In this document: positions 8,686 through 17,809 of the stretch, piece after piece
Numbering within the stretch: the stretch's first letter is position 1
Layout: each line of letters opens with the position of its first letter
Assembly: GCA_021324045.1 (NCBI GenBank)
Contig: JAJPJV010000018.1
Span: forward strand, 1 to 64,000
Origin: Actinomycetota bacterium
GTDB lineage: Bacteria > Actinomycetota > Acidimicrobiia > Acidimicrobiales > RAAP-2
Reading direction: 5' to 3'
Length of the DNA stretch: 64,000 bases
The notes under the pieces: model-generated
What the model was told of the DNA's origin: nothing
The model's database searches: none
Seen by the model: only the letters and a program-made list of their open reading frames with translations
Position numbers and translations under genes: made by a program

Positions 8686-9105
8686 TCACCCGGGGAGATG
8701 GTTCGTTCCCTCCTCGGGGGCCTCAGTCCTTCCTCGAGCGGTTAGTGCGGCCTCGACGAGCTGGACCGGTCCGAGACCCGCGGCGAGGGATGCACGCTCT
8801 ATGAGGCCGTAGAGATAGGTGCACAGGCTCCGGACCGCCACGGCGGGATGGCGGGGCAACAGCGGGATGGGCTCGCTCTCGGCGTCGAGTGGCGAGGTGT
8901 CCAGCAGTGCCTCGCGAAGGCCGAGAAGGGCGGGAATGAGCCCTGCCCGGTCGGTACCGGTCTTGCGCATCCAGAGGCTGAGCGCGAGCTCGACGCTCAG
9001 ATTTTCCTCCGCGAGGTCCTCGGGCTCGAATGTGGCCAGCTCACGGCCGAAAAGCAGGGCCAGCTTGTGGGCCGCTGGATTCGTCTCTGTCGTCTCTGAG
9101 GGCAC
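8686..9105 (-). CDS. Conserved-looking hypothetical protein
   Basis: A 139-residue acidic, leucine-rich, predicted helical cytosolic protein that I do not recognise. It begins MPSETTETNPAAHKLALLFG from GTG 9103-9105 and ends in a Glu/Gly-rich tail. It has no signal peptide, membrane segment or metal motif. The composition looks coded and no equally good frame covers the same stretch. It is divergent from the Ku gene. A short plus-strand frame (8494-8745) overlaps its 3' end and is less convincing. Confidence 0.55.
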   Translation of the reverse strand: MPSETTETNPAAHKLALLFGRELATFEPEDLAEENLSVELALSLWMRKTGTDRAGLIPALLGLREALLDTSPLDAESEPIPLLPRHPAVAVRSLCTYLYGLIERASLAAGLGPVQLVEAALTARGRTEAPEEGTNHLPG

Positions 9106-9245
9106 GGGCTCTAGTGTGACGGATGGGTGTCACAGACTGGGGGACCCTGCGAGAGCAGCGGTGGTTGGTGGCGAACGTGGGCTCGTTGGAGCCTGGCACA
9201 GAAATCGTTCGTCGAGGACCCCGAGCCTGGGTAAGACTGTCGGTC

Positions 9246-10202
9246 ATGGCGCGTAGCATCTGGTCAGGGGCACTGAGTTTCGGCCTGGTCAACGTGCCTG
9301 TGGCCCTCTATCCAGCGACCCGGGACCGGACGATCCGCTTCCATCAGCTCCAGGCTGGCACCTCGGACCGTATTCGGTACAAGAAGGTCAACGAGCGGAC
9401 TGGGAAGGAGGTCCCGCCCTCGGAGATCGTGAAGGGCGTCGAGGTCGGCGACGGCGAGTACGTCATCCTCTCAGACTCGGATCTCGAGGCGGCTGAGCCA
9501 GCTCGATCGAGGTCGATCGAGATCACCGACTTCGTCGAGCGCGGCGACGTCGACCCGATCGGGTTTCGAGCGAGCTATTACCTGGCTCCTCAAGGCGAGC
9601 ACGCACGGCGCGCCTACGCACTACTGCGACGGGCGATGGCGGAATCGAACAAAGTAGGTGTCGCCACGCTGGTCATGCGCAACAAGGAGTACCTGGTGAC
9701 CATCCATCCTGGGCCTGAGGTGATGGTGTTGGAGACCATGTACTTCGCGGACGAGATTCGCTCGCCGAGCGAGGTGCTCCCTGACATGCCTGGCGACGAG
9801 GTGTTCAGCGAGCGCGAGCTCGCCACTGCGGCCTTGCTGATCGACTCGATGACGAGCGAGTGGGAGCCACAGCGCTACCGAGACACCTATCGGGAAGCGG
9901 TGCTCGAGATCGTCGAACGCAAGCGAGCTGGAGAGGAGATCGTGGTGCAGGAAGCGCCGCCGCCTCCCAAGGTCGTCGACCTGATGGCGGCGCTCCAGGC
10001 GAGCGTGGATGCCATTAGCCATCAGGGCACCACCAAAGCTCCTGCTCGCCGGGGCCGGAGCACCGCCCGACCGTCAGGAGGGAAGAGCCAAGGCCGGGCC
10101 CGCGCTACGGGTGCTGCGAGTGGACGTGCCGAGGGGGAGCGAAGGGCATCGACCCCCAAGGAGCCGGCTGGAAAAAAGATTTCCAAGCGCAAGGTGTCTT
10201 GA
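9246..10202 (+). CDS. ku: Ku DNA-end-binding protein (non-homologous end joining)
   Basis: Bacterial Ku homodimer subunit that binds double-strand DNA ends and recruits LigD. About 318 residues. The N-terminus MARSIWSGALSFGLVNVPVA is diagnostic, and the core contains YYLAPQGEHARRAYALLR and the later METMYFADEIR stretch. A Lys/Arg/Ala-rich basic tail from about residue 265 is typical of longer actinobacterial Ku proteins. ATG 9246 is chosen on family alignment; the frame extends to 9123 with non-homologous sequence. No ligD lies in the window. The HTH gene at 10254 follows closely. Confidence 0.95.
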   Translation: MARSIWSGALSFGLVNVPVALYPATRDRTIRFHQLQAGTSDRIRYKKVNERTGKEVPPSEIVKGVEVGDGEYVILSDSDLEAAEPARSRSIEITDFVERGDVDPIGFRASYYLAPQGEHARRAYALLRRAMAESNKVGVATLVMRNKEYLVTIHPGPEVMVLETMYFADEIRSPSEVLPDMPGDEVFSERELATAALLIDSMTSEWEPQRYRDTYREAVLEIVERKRAGEEIVVQEAPPPPKVVDLMAALQASVDAISHQGTTKAPARRGRSTARPSGGKSQGRARATGAASGRAEGERRASTPKEPAGKKISKRKVS

Positions 10203-10253
10203 CGCGTCACTATCGGCCGATCTCAGCCGTAGGATGGCGCCGCGGCACGAAAC

Positions 10254-10643
10254 ATGGACTCAGCACAATTTCGACGGCGCCAAAAGACCCTTCGCGACGA
10301 AGCGGTCCGCTGCATCGCGGACCTCGATGTCGCGATTGACGGGCTGATTCGGGAGCTCCAAGGCCTGAAGCGGGCGAATCGTACGAAAACTCGGCGGCTG
10401 GCGAGAGGTGATGGGGCGTCCGAGGTCACCCGGGCCCTCAGGGTCGGAACCCGCCATGCAAACCTCAACGCTGCGCTCGTTCGGGTGCAGCAGAGCCGGC
10501 ATCGAGCGCAGCGTGCGTTGTTCCTCATGGCCGAGCACGAGGGGGAGAGCCTCGCCGAAGTCGCTCGCACATGGGGCATCTCGCGTCAACTCGTCTCTCG
10601 CATGGTCGGCGAAAGCCCTCGGCGTCCTGCCCGCCGTCGCTGA
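10254..10643 (+). CDS. Small helix-turn-helix protein
   Basis: A 129-residue basic protein. The C-terminal 30 residues contain a sigma-region-4-like helix-turn-helix, SLAEVARTWGISRQLVSRMV, ending in an Arg/Pro-rich tail. The first 90 residues are predicted helical with many Arg and Leu. It follows the Ku gene by about 50 bp and could be a DNA-binding accessory factor or regulator. I do not recognise a named family, so function is left open. Confidence 0.6.
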   Translation: MDSAQFRRRQKTLRDEAVRCIADLDVAIDGLIRELQGLKRANRTKTRRLARGDGASEVTRALRVGTRHANLNAALVRVQQSRHRAQRALFLMAEHEGESLAEVARTWGISRQLVSRMVGESPRRPARRR

Positions 10644-11182
10644 TCATCCGGCGACAGGGCGCGCGCATCGGTACGCCTCACGGCGGGATCTGGGGACGGA
10701 TTGGGGTTCGCTTGGGGAGGAGGGAGCGCCCATTTGGGGATCGCATCCTCGCAGCTGGGGAAGGATCCCGGTTCTCGGGGGACAAGCTTTGGAAATCGCG
10801 GCAGGCTCTTGACCCTGTTGACCAGGGGGCGCAGGCTACTCACTGTTCGGGTGGCTGAAGCCCGCCACAGTCTCGGGGAGCACCGGGAGGTGTTGTTCGA
10901 GGCGAGCCGAAGAGAAGCCGAAAGGTGGACCTGAGGAGGGCCCGAGGACGTCGCAAGACGATCCGGAGGCGCCGGGTGCCCATTGGGGCCCGGTTGGGCG
11001 GAGGAAAGGTGCCCGGAAGGCGGCTCTGCGTGAGTCGACGGCTTCCCTGGAGCCGGCGACTTCTTACCGGGTCGGGGTTGTCCGACACGGCCCCGATTGC
11101 AGGTACGGCAGGCCGCCGCGGGCGTGGCCCCGAGGAGCACGGACGGCTCCGGCTGGACGGTTACTCGGGGCTGCGTCGCGTT
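10644..11182. other. 539-bp GC-rich stretch without a recognised gene
   Basis: Between the HTH gene and the 3' end of the nucleotidyltransferase gene. Open frames on both strands give low-complexity Arg/Pro/Gly-rich text. At the left end there is a G-tract array, GGGG at 10692, 10703 and 10714 (exact 11-bp steps), then GGG at 10722 and GGGG at 10736. I compared it by eye with RNase P and tmRNA landmarks and found none. Confidence 0.55.
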
Positions 11183-12070
11183 TTAAGCAAGGTGCGACCA
11201 CAGTCGGGCGGGGCGTTCCCCGCGCCCCACCTGGGCGGCAATCTCCATCTGGGCGAGGCGGAGGTCGTCGGGGTGGGTGACGCCGATGCAACGGCTCTCC
11301 GTCGGCAGGACAACGAATCGATGGGTTCGGTCCCTGCCTTCGACGAGCTCCCCGACGAGCTCTGGGAGCAAGACCTCGCCAGGGAGTTCGTGAGCTGGTC
11401 GCGCCATGGTCGAGGTGAGCACGGGGCGAATCGAGGGTGCGAACGCCCAGAGGTTCATGGAGACAAAGGCGCTTGCGTCGAGCTCCCGTGGCTCTCGGCC
11501 GTCGTTGGCGACGAACGCCCCACCAGGCTCCGGGGTGACCTGACGGCGCTCGTCAATGCGTGCGAGGAACCCATCGGCGTCCACCACGCACAGGCCACGG
11601 GTGACCGGCTTGCGACCGATCGTTGAAGCGCGGAGCCGAAATCCCACCAATGCGTGAGCAGTCGTTTCCTTGCCGAGGTGCTCGACGAGGAGCCTCATGG
11701 CATCACTGCCGTAAAGGTCGTCCGCGTTGGCCACGCCGAAACCATGGTCGGTGCTCGGGAGGTCGTCGAGCGCGCAGAGCACCGCATCGACGGTTCCTCG
11801 GGGGGCTGGCTGGACGGCAAAACGCACGTCGACAGCGGTTGGCCATGTGCGAGCCACGTGGTAGCGGATCGCTGGTCCGGTGGTGGGATTGACGACGATC
11901 ACGATCCTGCCGAAACCCGCTGCGATCGCATCGCTGGCAATCAGGTCCACAATGGCTTCACCGGTGGGCCCCACGGGCGCCAGCGGTTTGCATCCGCCGT
12001 AACGACGGGCCTGTCCTGCGGCAAGGATCACGAGCGCGGGCGCGCTCGAACTTGCCGGGTGGTCGCTCAC
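11183..12070 (-). CDS. Nucleotidyltransferase of the sugar-phosphate/MobA-like type
   Basis: Rossmann-like NTP transferase, 295 residues. The N-terminal motif LAAGQARRYGGCKPL (residues about 15-29) is the G-rich NTP-binding loop with the catalytic Arg and Lys. ANADDLYG around residue 114 supplies the metal-binding Asp. The family activates sugar phosphates or related substrates with an NTP. It is the last gene of a four-gene minus-strand operon: its GTG overlaps the KAS III stop by 4 bp. The company of acyl-condensing enzymes is unusual for such an enzyme. Substrate unknown. Confidence 0.75.
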   Translation of the reverse strand: MSDHPASSSAPALVILAAGQARRYGGCKPLAPVGPTGEAIVDLIASDAIAAGFGRIVIVVNPTTGPAIRYHVARTWPTAVDVRFAVQPAPRGTVDAVLCALDDLPSTDHGFGVANADDLYGSDAMRLLVEHLGKETTAHALVGFRLRASTIGRKPVTRGLCVVDADGFLARIDERRQVTPEPGGAFVANDGREPRELDASAFVSMNLWAFAPSIRPVLTSTMARPAHELPGEVLLPELVGELVEGRDRTHRFVVLPTESRCIGVTHPDDLRLAQMEIAAQVGRGERPARLWSHLA

Positions 12071-13002
12071 GGCCCCCAGCGTAAAAGAGCGCTCGCCCAG
12101 GTCATTCCCCCGCCGAAGCCGCTCAGCAGCACGAGGTCGCCCTCGTGCACCCGCCCCATGCGAGCGGCTTCCTCGAGCGCCAGGGGGATGGACGCCGATG
12201 AGGTGTTGCCGTAACGGTCGATGACGACGGCGGTGCGCTCGATCGGGATTCCGAGCCGCTGGCCAGCCGCAGTGATGATCCGGAGGTTGGCTTGGTGCGG
12301 AACAAACAAGGCGACGTCTTGGGCTCGGATTCCGGCGTCCCCGAGCGCACGCTCGGCGGATTCGACAACGACTCGGATTGCCCGGCGGAAGATCTCCCGT
12401 CCGTCCATGGCGAGATAGCCACCGTGGTCACAGGTGAGCAGCTGACGGAGCGAACCGTCGCCATTGAGGTTGGCACTCAGGAGGTTGCCCTCGCCTTCTG
12501 CAGGCTCGAGCACTACGGCACCGGCACCATCACCGACGAGCACGGCCATCGTGCGGTCATCCCAGTCGGTGATGCGGCTGAGGACCTCAGAGCCGACGAG
12601 CAGGATGCGACCAGAGCCGGTGGCGATGAGCCCGGCGGCGACGACGAGCCCGTAGACGAAGCCCGAGCACGCGGCGTTCAGGTCGAAGGCCGCTCCAGCC
12701 GTGCCCAAGGCGTCCTGGACGATGGCTGCTGTCGACGGGGTCACGGCGTCGCCGGTCGCCGTCGCCACGATGACCACGTCGATGTCGGCACCAGTGAGGC
12801 CGGCTCGTTCGAGTGCCTGTCGCCCGGCGTCGATGGCAAGGCTCGAAGCGGTACCCCCGATCCGGCGTTCCCTGATCCCTGTACGCTCGGTGATCCATTT
12901 GTCACTCGTGTCGAGGCGCGCGGAAAGATCCTCGTTGGTGAGCACCTTGTCGGGAACGGCCGCCCCACAGCTGCGCAGGACCATTCCCCGACCTGGCCTC
13001 AT
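12067..13002 (-). CDS. Beta-ketoacyl-ACP synthase III family enzyme
   Basis: KAS III condensing enzyme of 311 residues, which in FabH joins acyl-CoA to malonyl-ACP to start fatty-acid chains. The triad Cys112 (AACSGFVYG), His236 (PHQANLRI) and Asn266 (YGNTSSASIP) is complete. The N-terminus carries WITERTGIRERRI, a FabH signature. It may be the housekeeping FabH, but its 4-bp overlaps with a thiolase upstream and a nucleotidyltransferase downstream, without fabD, acpP or fabF, suggest a dedicated acyl-transfer role. Family certain, pathway not. Confidence 0.85.
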   Translation of the reverse strand: MRPGRGMVLRSCGAAVPDKVLTNEDLSARLDTSDKWITERTGIRERRIGGTASSLAIDAGRQALERAGLTGADIDVVIVATATGDAVTPSTAAIVQDALGTAGAAFDLNAACSGFVYGLVVAAGLIATGSGRILLVGSEVLSRITDWDDRTMAVLVGDGAGAVVLEPAEGEGNLLSANLNGDGSLRQLLTCDHGGYLAMDGREIFRRAIRVVVESAERALGDAGIRAQDVALFVPHQANLRIITAAGQRLGIPIERTAVVIDRYGNTSSASIPLALEEAARMGRVHEGDLVLLSGFGGGMTWASALLRWGP

Positions 13003-14267
13003 GTTCGTGCCTTTCGTGTTCCTAGGCAGAAGATCCCCACGTACCCTGCATCACCATCGATCACGCCGCCGGTGTTGATGGCGACACCGAGGCGTGCCCC
13101 TTCGACCTGGCGCTGACCGGCACGACCCTCCAGCTGGGTTACGAGCTCGACGAGCTGTGCGATTCCGGTCGCACCGAGTGGGTGTCCCCTACCAACGAGC
13201 CCGCCGGAGGGGTTGACTGTGATCCCGGGGCCGCCGATCGTGGTGGCGCCCGCCAATGTCGCGGGACCGGCCTCCCCTGGGGCGAAGAAGCCGAGCGATT
13301 CAAGGGCGAAGAGCTCTTCAGCACTCGTGGCGTCGTGGAGCTCTACGAGGTCGAAGTCCTCAGGTCCGATTCCAAAGGCGTTCCAGGCGGCCTCAGAGAC
13401 TTCGGTGAGGCGCTCGTGGTAGTCGAGGTCGCCATTGCCGGAGCGGGCGAGCGATCCGACGAAGTAGGGACCATCGTCTTGTTGTCCGCGTGAGCGCTGA
13501 AGTACGACGGCCGCCGCGCCGTCGGTGAAGGAGCTGCACATCAGTCGGGTCAGGACGCCGGCGACCGGCGGGGAAGCGAGCACCTCATCGATGGTGACCG
13601 TTTGCTGCCACTGGGCGAGTGGATTCCGTGCGGCGTGGCTTCGGGCCTTCGCGGCCGCGGCGGCGATCTGGCGAACGGTGCTGCCGCGTTCTTTCATGTG
13701 CTGTTCGGCCCAGCGGGCGTTGAGGCCCATGAGCACGCTCATGGCGGGGTCGGCGTCCTTCCCGAGACGCGCGTGGAGATCTGCCCGGTAGTCGGCTGGC
13801 AGGCCATCTTCGATGCCCGCCAGGGTGGCGCTCCGGTCGCCAGTCCACATCTTCTCTACCCCGATCACGAGGACGGGGAGATGACTACTCCGAGCGGCGA
13901 GCAAGCCGAGATGGATGGCGCTGGAGCCACCTGCACAGGAGTTGTCGACATTGATGACCGGTACATTCCCCAGGCCCGACTTCCGCAGCCAGGCTTGCCC
14001 GCGAACGCACCCCTGCTCGTTGAGGCGGCCGCCGGTGGCATTCGAAGCGACGACGAGGCCGAGTTCGTCCGGCTCGATCCTGGCGTCGGCGATGGCATCA
14101 GCTAGGGCTTGTTGGGCCAGAGCCTGGGGAGACAGGTCGCGGCGATTGAACGACGTCATGGCGGCGCCCCGCACGACGACGCGCTCGTCGACCAGGTTGG
14201 TCTCCTCGAGGTCCCGTCGTGAGGTCATGTCGAGGGCATCGAGCTGAACATTGGTCACGGAACTCAT
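12999..14267 (-). CDS. Thiolase-family (SCP2-like) acyltransferase
   Basis: Thiolase-fold protein of 422 residues. The nucleophile Cys lies in DNSCAGGSSAIHLG and the conserved His in GRGHPLGATG. The C-terminal motif that normally carries the second catalytic Cys (C-x-G-G-G) reads NTGGVIDGDAG instead, as in SCP-x/lipid-transfer-type thiolases that do not run the standard Claisen condensation. The protein starts [10 protein letters not shown] at 14267, overlapping the LLM oxidoreductase stop by 4 bp, and its own stop overlaps the KAS III start. Role is probably acyl-CoA or sterol/polyketide-type processing; the substrate is not readable. Confidence 0.8.
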   Translation of the reverse strand: MSSVTNVQLDALDMTSRRDLEETNLVDERVVVRGAAMTSFNRRDLSPQALAQQALADAIADARIEPDELGLVVASNATGGRLNEQGCVRGQAWLRKSGLGNVPVINVDNSCAGGSSAIHLGLLAARSSHLPVLVIGVEKMWTGDRSATLAGIEDGLPADYRADLHARLGKDADPAMSVLMGLNARWAEQHMKERGSTVRQIAAAAAKARSHAARNPLAQWQQTVTIDEVLASPPVAGVLTRLMCSSFTDGAAAVVLQRSRGQQDDGPYFVGSLARSGNGDLDYHERLTEVSEAAWNAFGIGPEDFDLVELHDATSAEELFALESLGFFAPGEAGPATLAGATTIGGPGITVNPSGGLVGRGHPLGATGIAQLVELVTQLEGRAGQRQVEGARLGVAINTGGVIDGDAGYVGIFCLGTRKART

Positions 14268-15262
14268 CGCGTCGTCTCCGCCGGCTCGCGTCCGCCGGCC
14301 GGTGTGTCGAAGCGGTCGACTAACGCGCCGAAGTGGTCGAGCGGATGGTCATCGGCGACCATGAGGACGAGGTGCCTTGCACCAGCCTCTCGGTATTGCC
14401 AGATCGTGTCTGCACATCTGGAGCTCGGCCCGGCGACGAGGTGGCCGGCGAATGCGCGTGCCGGGATGCCGAAGAGCTTCGACAACCATTCGGACCCACG
14501 CTGGAGTGCCTGCTCTCGACTCCCGACATGGACGGCCAGGGTGACCGCCGGAGTGATTTCCCCAGGCTCCCTGCCCGCGGCTTCTGCGTGGCGCGCCAGT
14601 TGTGCGAGTTTGCTCCGGTAGCCCTCGAGCGACAGGAACAGAGGGACCCAGCCGTCTCCCCAGTGTGCGGTTCGTCGGAGAGCCGCGTCGCTCGATCCGC
14701 CGAACCACAGAGGAACCGGCGGCGAGGGTGGGTCCTGACGGTATTGCAGTCCGGGCTCTTCAGCCGTTGCCCAGGCGCGGCGGATCGCATCGAGTGCGAG
14801 GTCCATGGTCTTCCCACGAGTGTCGAACTCGCCACCAGCGGCCTCGTACTCGCCGCGATGGCGACCGACTCCCAGGCCGAGGACGAATCGACCCTGGGAG
14901 AGCACCTGCAGCGTCGTGGCCTGTTTGGCCACGACGGCAGGCTCGCGCAGGGGGAGTTGCAGCACGCAGGACCCAATCGCAGCGCGGCTCGTGCTCGTCG
15001 CGACTGCAGTCAGCGTGGTGAGACATTCCAGGATCGGCTGGCCCCAGAAGAGGTGATCCGGGGCCCACAATGCCGCTGCACCCAGTGCCTCGGCTTCACG
15101 CGCGAAGCCGAGAAGGCTTGCCATCGGAGAAGGTTTCGTACTCACTGTCCCACTAGGATTACCGAAGGTATTACCGCTTTGAACTGGGGAGATACCGTCT
15201 GGTACGAGCGGTAGGAGTAACCCGAGCCCATCATTTACGACCTTTGGTCGTACCAGGTGCAT
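14264..15262 (-). CDS. LLM-class (probably F420-dependent) oxidoreductase
   Basis: Luciferase-like TIM-barrel oxidoreductase of 332 residues. Family landmarks are [16 protein letters not shown] in the first barrel strands, the segment [20 protein letters not shown], and [20 protein letters not shown]. In Actinobacteria this group mostly uses F420 rather than FMN, which is an inference here. It heads the four-gene operon with thiolase, KAS III and nucleotidyltransferase. Start taken at ATG 15262; the next 25 residues may not all be translated, as the barrel begins later. It is divergent from threonine aldolase with about 56 bp between starts. Confidence 0.8.
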   Translation of the reverse strand: MHLVRPKVVNDGLGLLLPLVPDGISPVQSGNTFGNPSGTVSTKPSPMASLLGFAREAEALGAAALWAPDHLFWGQPILECLTTLTAVATSTSRAAIGSCVLQLPLREPAVVAKQATTLQVLSQGRFVLGLGVGRHRGEYEAAGGEFDTRGKTMDLALDAIRRAWATAEEPGLQYRQDPPSPPVPLWFGGSSDAALRRTAHWGDGWVPLFLSLEGYRSKLAQLARHAEAAGREPGEITPAVTLAVHVGSREQALQRGSEWLSKLFGIPARAFAGHLVAGPSSRCADTIWQYREAGARHLVLMVADDHPLDHFGALVDRFDTPAGGREPAETTR

Positions 15263-15305
15263 ACGCCATCTTAGCTAGGAGGAGGCGCCGCCTGCGAGCT
15301 GGGGC

Positions 15306-15321
15306 TACGATCGCTGCAATG
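15306..15321 (+). promoter_or_regulatory. Leaderless-type -10 before threonine aldolase
   Basis: TACGAT (15306-15311), seven bases, then ATG 15319. The spacing puts the mRNA 5' end at the start codon. No obvious -35. Confidence 0.5.
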
Positions 15322-16338
15322 TCGTCCCTCGTCGACTTGAGGAGCGACACGGTGACCCGGCCGACCAAGGAGATGCGCCGGGCGATGGCGGAGGCCGAGG
15401 TCGGTGACGACGGCTATGGGGAAGACCCCACCGTCAACCGTCTTGAGGATTGCTACGCCGAGATCACCGGCACCGAAGCTGCGCTCTTCGTTCCCTCGGG
15501 AACCATGGCGAACCAAATCGTGCTGCGGGTGTTGGCGCCGCCTGGCTCAATGGTGATCGCAGGGGCCCACCACCACGTGGTCCTTCACGAGCGCGGCGCG
15601 GCAGCCCGAAACGCATCCGTGCAGTTCCACCTGCTCGAAGACCTCGACGGGGGAATGGACCCCGGCGCCGTCGCTGCTGCGATCGCCTCGGGCACGTACC
15701 ATCAGCTCGCCCCCTCGTTGGTCTGGCTGGAGAACACCCATATGGCCGCCGGGGGCGTACCTTTGAGCCTCGATACCCTTCACGCCCTTCGTGAGGCGGC
15801 TGGGAGCCTGCCTGTCCACATGGACGGAGCGCGGCTGTTCAATGCAGCCGTCGCACTCGGGGTCCCTGCACGAAGCCTGGTCGGTCAGGCCACGACGGTC
15901 ATGACCTGCTTGTCGAAGAGCTTGTGCGCGCCGATTGGCTCGGTGTTGGCGGGGCCCGCCGACGTCGTTGCCGCTGCACGCCTCGAGCGTCGTCGTCTCG
16001 GCGGGGGAATGCGCCAAGCAGGCGTCGTGGCCGCTGCGGGAATTGTGGGCTTGTCCTCAATGATCGACCGGCTCGCAGAGGATCATCGGCGTGCTCGCCG
16101 CCTTGCCGAGGTAGTCGCGGAGCGCTGGCCGGACTGTGCTCTGGACCCTATGTCGGTGCGCACGAACATCGTCGTCTTCGAGCACCGGAACCCCCGGCTG
16201 CTTCTCGACCATCTCCGCAGGAGCGGCGTCCTCGCGGGGGCGATCAGGCCGAACGTTGTACGGCTCGTCACGCACCACGACGTCGACGACAGCGACATCG
16301 ACCGAGCGATCCGCGCGTTGGCGTCGGCGCCAGAGTGA
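15319..16338 (+). CDS. ltaE: Low-specificity L-threonine aldolase
   Basis: PLP-dependent aldolase splitting L-threonine or allo-threonine to glycine and acetaldehyde. About 339 residues, normal for LtaE. Family landmarks are [19 protein letters not shown] at the N-terminus, [22 protein letters not shown], and the PLP lysine K200 in [15 protein letters not shown] 15319 is supported by the N-terminal match and by a -10 hexamer seven bases upstream, so the transcript may be leaderless; a longer frame from 15244 is ignored. Stands alone between the divergent LLM operon and the ECF sigma gene. Confidence 0.92.
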   Translation: MSSLVDLRSDTVTRPTKEMRRAMAEAEVGDDGYGEDPTVNRLEDCYAEITGTEAALFVPSGTMANQIVLRVLAPPGSMVIAGAHHHVVLHERGAAARNASVQFHLLEDLDGGMDPGAVAAAIASGTYHQLAPSLVWLENTHMAAGGVPLSLDTLHALREAAGSLPVHMDGARLFNAAVALGVPARSLVGQATTVMTCLSKSLCAPIGSVLAGPADVVAAARLERRRLGGGMRQAGVVAAAGIVGLSSMIDRLAEDHRRARRLAEVVAERWPDCALDPMSVRTNIVVFEHRNPRLLLDHLRRSGVLAGAIRPNVVRLVTHHDVDDSDIDRAIRALASAPE

Positions 16339-16406
16339 GGCCGTGCAGGCCCGGATACTGCGCTTCGCCAGGGATCTCTCGGCGTGGCTCGAACGTATAA
16401 CCATCA

Positions 16407-17042
16407 GTGCCTGGGACCACGAGCGAAGGTGCGCGCGAGCGAGTAGCTGAAGACGAGCGCGAACATGGGTGCACGGGGTTGAGCGCGGAGGTCTCCGACG
16501 AGGCCCTACTGGGTGCGATGGCCGTCGGAGACGAGACAGCAGCCGTCATGTTCGTTCGGCGTTATCAGCGTCGCGTCTACGGCCTTGCCGTTGCCACGCT
16601 CGGAGATTCGCAATCGGCCGAGGATGTGGCTCAGGAAGCCTTCCTGCGAATCTGGCGGAATGCCCAGATCTTTGATGCCCGAAAGGGTTCGGTCAGCACG
16701 TGGGTACTGACGATCACCCGGAACCTCGTGGTCGACGCTCTTCGGGTTCGCCGGATGACGCCGGTCGATCCGAGTCAGCTCTGCGAGGTGGGTACTGGGT
16801 TTCTCCTCGGGATCGATGAAGACCCGCCAGGAGGGTCGGACGTCACGCCAGAGGTGCGAAAAGCCCTCGCCGATTTGCCGGCCGAACAGCGCAGGGCTCT
16901 GGTCATGGCCGCAATCTACGGTTTTACCGCAGCTGAAATCAGCGCCTACGAAGGGATACCGCTGGGAACCGCGAAGACCCGCATTCGCTCAGGCCTGGCA
17001 AAACTGCGGGGCGCCATTGGCGTTGAGGGGCCGCTGGCATGA
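16407..17042 (+). CDS. ECF-family RNA polymerase sigma factor
   Basis: Group 4 sigma-70 factor of 211 residues. Region 2 spans about 40-115 (DSQSAEDVAQEAFLRIW is region 2.2 to 2.3) and region 4 about 150-205 (LPAEQRRALVMAAIYGFTAA plus the helix-turn-helix GIPLGTAKTRIRSG). The next gene overlaps by 4 bp (ATGA) and encodes its likely membrane anti-sigma factor, the SigK/RskA-like layout. TATAAC lies 5 nt before GTG 16407, so the message may be leaderless. The stimulus and regulon are unknown. Confidence 0.92.
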   Translation: MPGTTSEGARERVAEDEREHGCTGLSAEVSDEALLGAMAVGDETAAVMFVRRYQRRVYGLAVATLGDSQSAEDVAQEAFLRIWRNAQIFDARKGSVSTWVLTITRNLVVDALRVRRMTPVDPSQLCEVGTGFLLGIDEDPPGGSDVTPEVRKALADLPAEQRRALVMAAIYGFTAAEISAYEGIPLGTAKTRIRSGLAKLRGAIGVEGPLA

Positions 17043-17809
17043 GGTCGACTCCATCCGGCAGAAAGGACGCGCCGCTTTCCTGCGAGACCACACAGGGGCT
17101 GCTCGCAGAGCTTGCCCTCGGTGTCTTGACCGGGAGGGAGCGCGCAGGGGCCATCGAGCACGTCGAGGAGTGTCCTCGATGTCGCCTGAGTCTTCGCGAG
17201 CTCGCCAGTGCAGCGGACGCCCTCTTGGCGTTGGCTCCCGAGGCCGATCCTGGTCCCGACCTTGAAGTCCGAGTGCTCGATCGTCTCCGCCGGGCCGAGC
17301 ACCTCCCACCTCGACGGCTGAGCCACTGGTGGCGTGTCGCGGTCGTGGGGGGTGCGGTCACGGTTGCCGGACTGTCCACGGCTTTGGGTCTGGTTCTCGG
17401 CAGCCAAACGCAGCCGGCTGGGGTGGGCAATGCGCTTACCTCCAGGGCACGGCTCGTCAACGCGCTACTCCGAGAAGGTCCGGCCGTCCGTGGAGAGGTG
17501 TCGCTCCTCGCTGATCGGTCGAACTGGATTTTCATGGCCGTCAGGGATGCTGGGGTCACCTCCCGCGTCGAATGCGAGGTGACAACGAGGCAGGGTGCAA
17601 CCTTCGACGTCGGCACCTTCTGGCTCGACCATGGGGCCGGCACCTGGGTCAGCAAGTTGGTGACTTCGCCGAGCGACCTCCGAAGTGCCAAGGTGGTCGG
17701 GCCGAACGGCGTGGTGTTGGCAACCGCCTCCCTTGACGCCGACCGAGCGGTCCGCTCACGCTCGGCGCGCTATCCGGAGCCGCCCGCGGGACACCGTACC
17801 GATCAGTAG
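17039..17809 (+). CDS. Anti-sigma factor with zinc-finger-like (ZAS) N-terminus
   Basis: Single-pass membrane anti-sigma factor of 256 residues. The cytosolic N-terminal domain contains HVEECPRC, the H-x3-C-x2-C core of zinc-associated anti-sigma domains, at about residues 40-47. A transmembrane helix covers about residues 100-122 and an extracytoplasmic RskA-like domain of about 130 residues follows. Its start overlaps the sigma gene stop, so the two are translationally coupled. The 3' end overlaps the convergent ahcY 3' end by 7 bp. The signal sensed outside the membrane is unknown. Confidence 0.85.
   Translation: MRSTPSGRKDAPLSCETTQGLLAELALGVLTGRERAGAIEHVEECPRCRLSLRELASAADALLALAPEADPGPDLEVRVLDRLRRAEHLPPRRLSHWWRVAVVGGAVTVAGLSTALGLVLGSQTQPAGVGNALTSRARLVNALLREGPAVRGEVSLLADRSNWIFMAVRDAGVTSRVECEVTTRQGATFDVGTFWLDHGAGTWVSKLVTSPSDLRSAKVVGPNGVVLATASLDADRAVRSRSARYPEPPAGHRTDQ

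Noticed and set aside
8494-8745. 83-codon plus-strand frame with one possible membrane helix
   Set aside because: Overlaps the 3' end of a better minus-strand gene, and its first half looks random; kept only as a remark.
10644-11182. RNase P RNA, tmRNA or 6S RNA in the longest gene-poor gap
   Set aside because: None of the conserved short landmarks I looked for could be found by eye.
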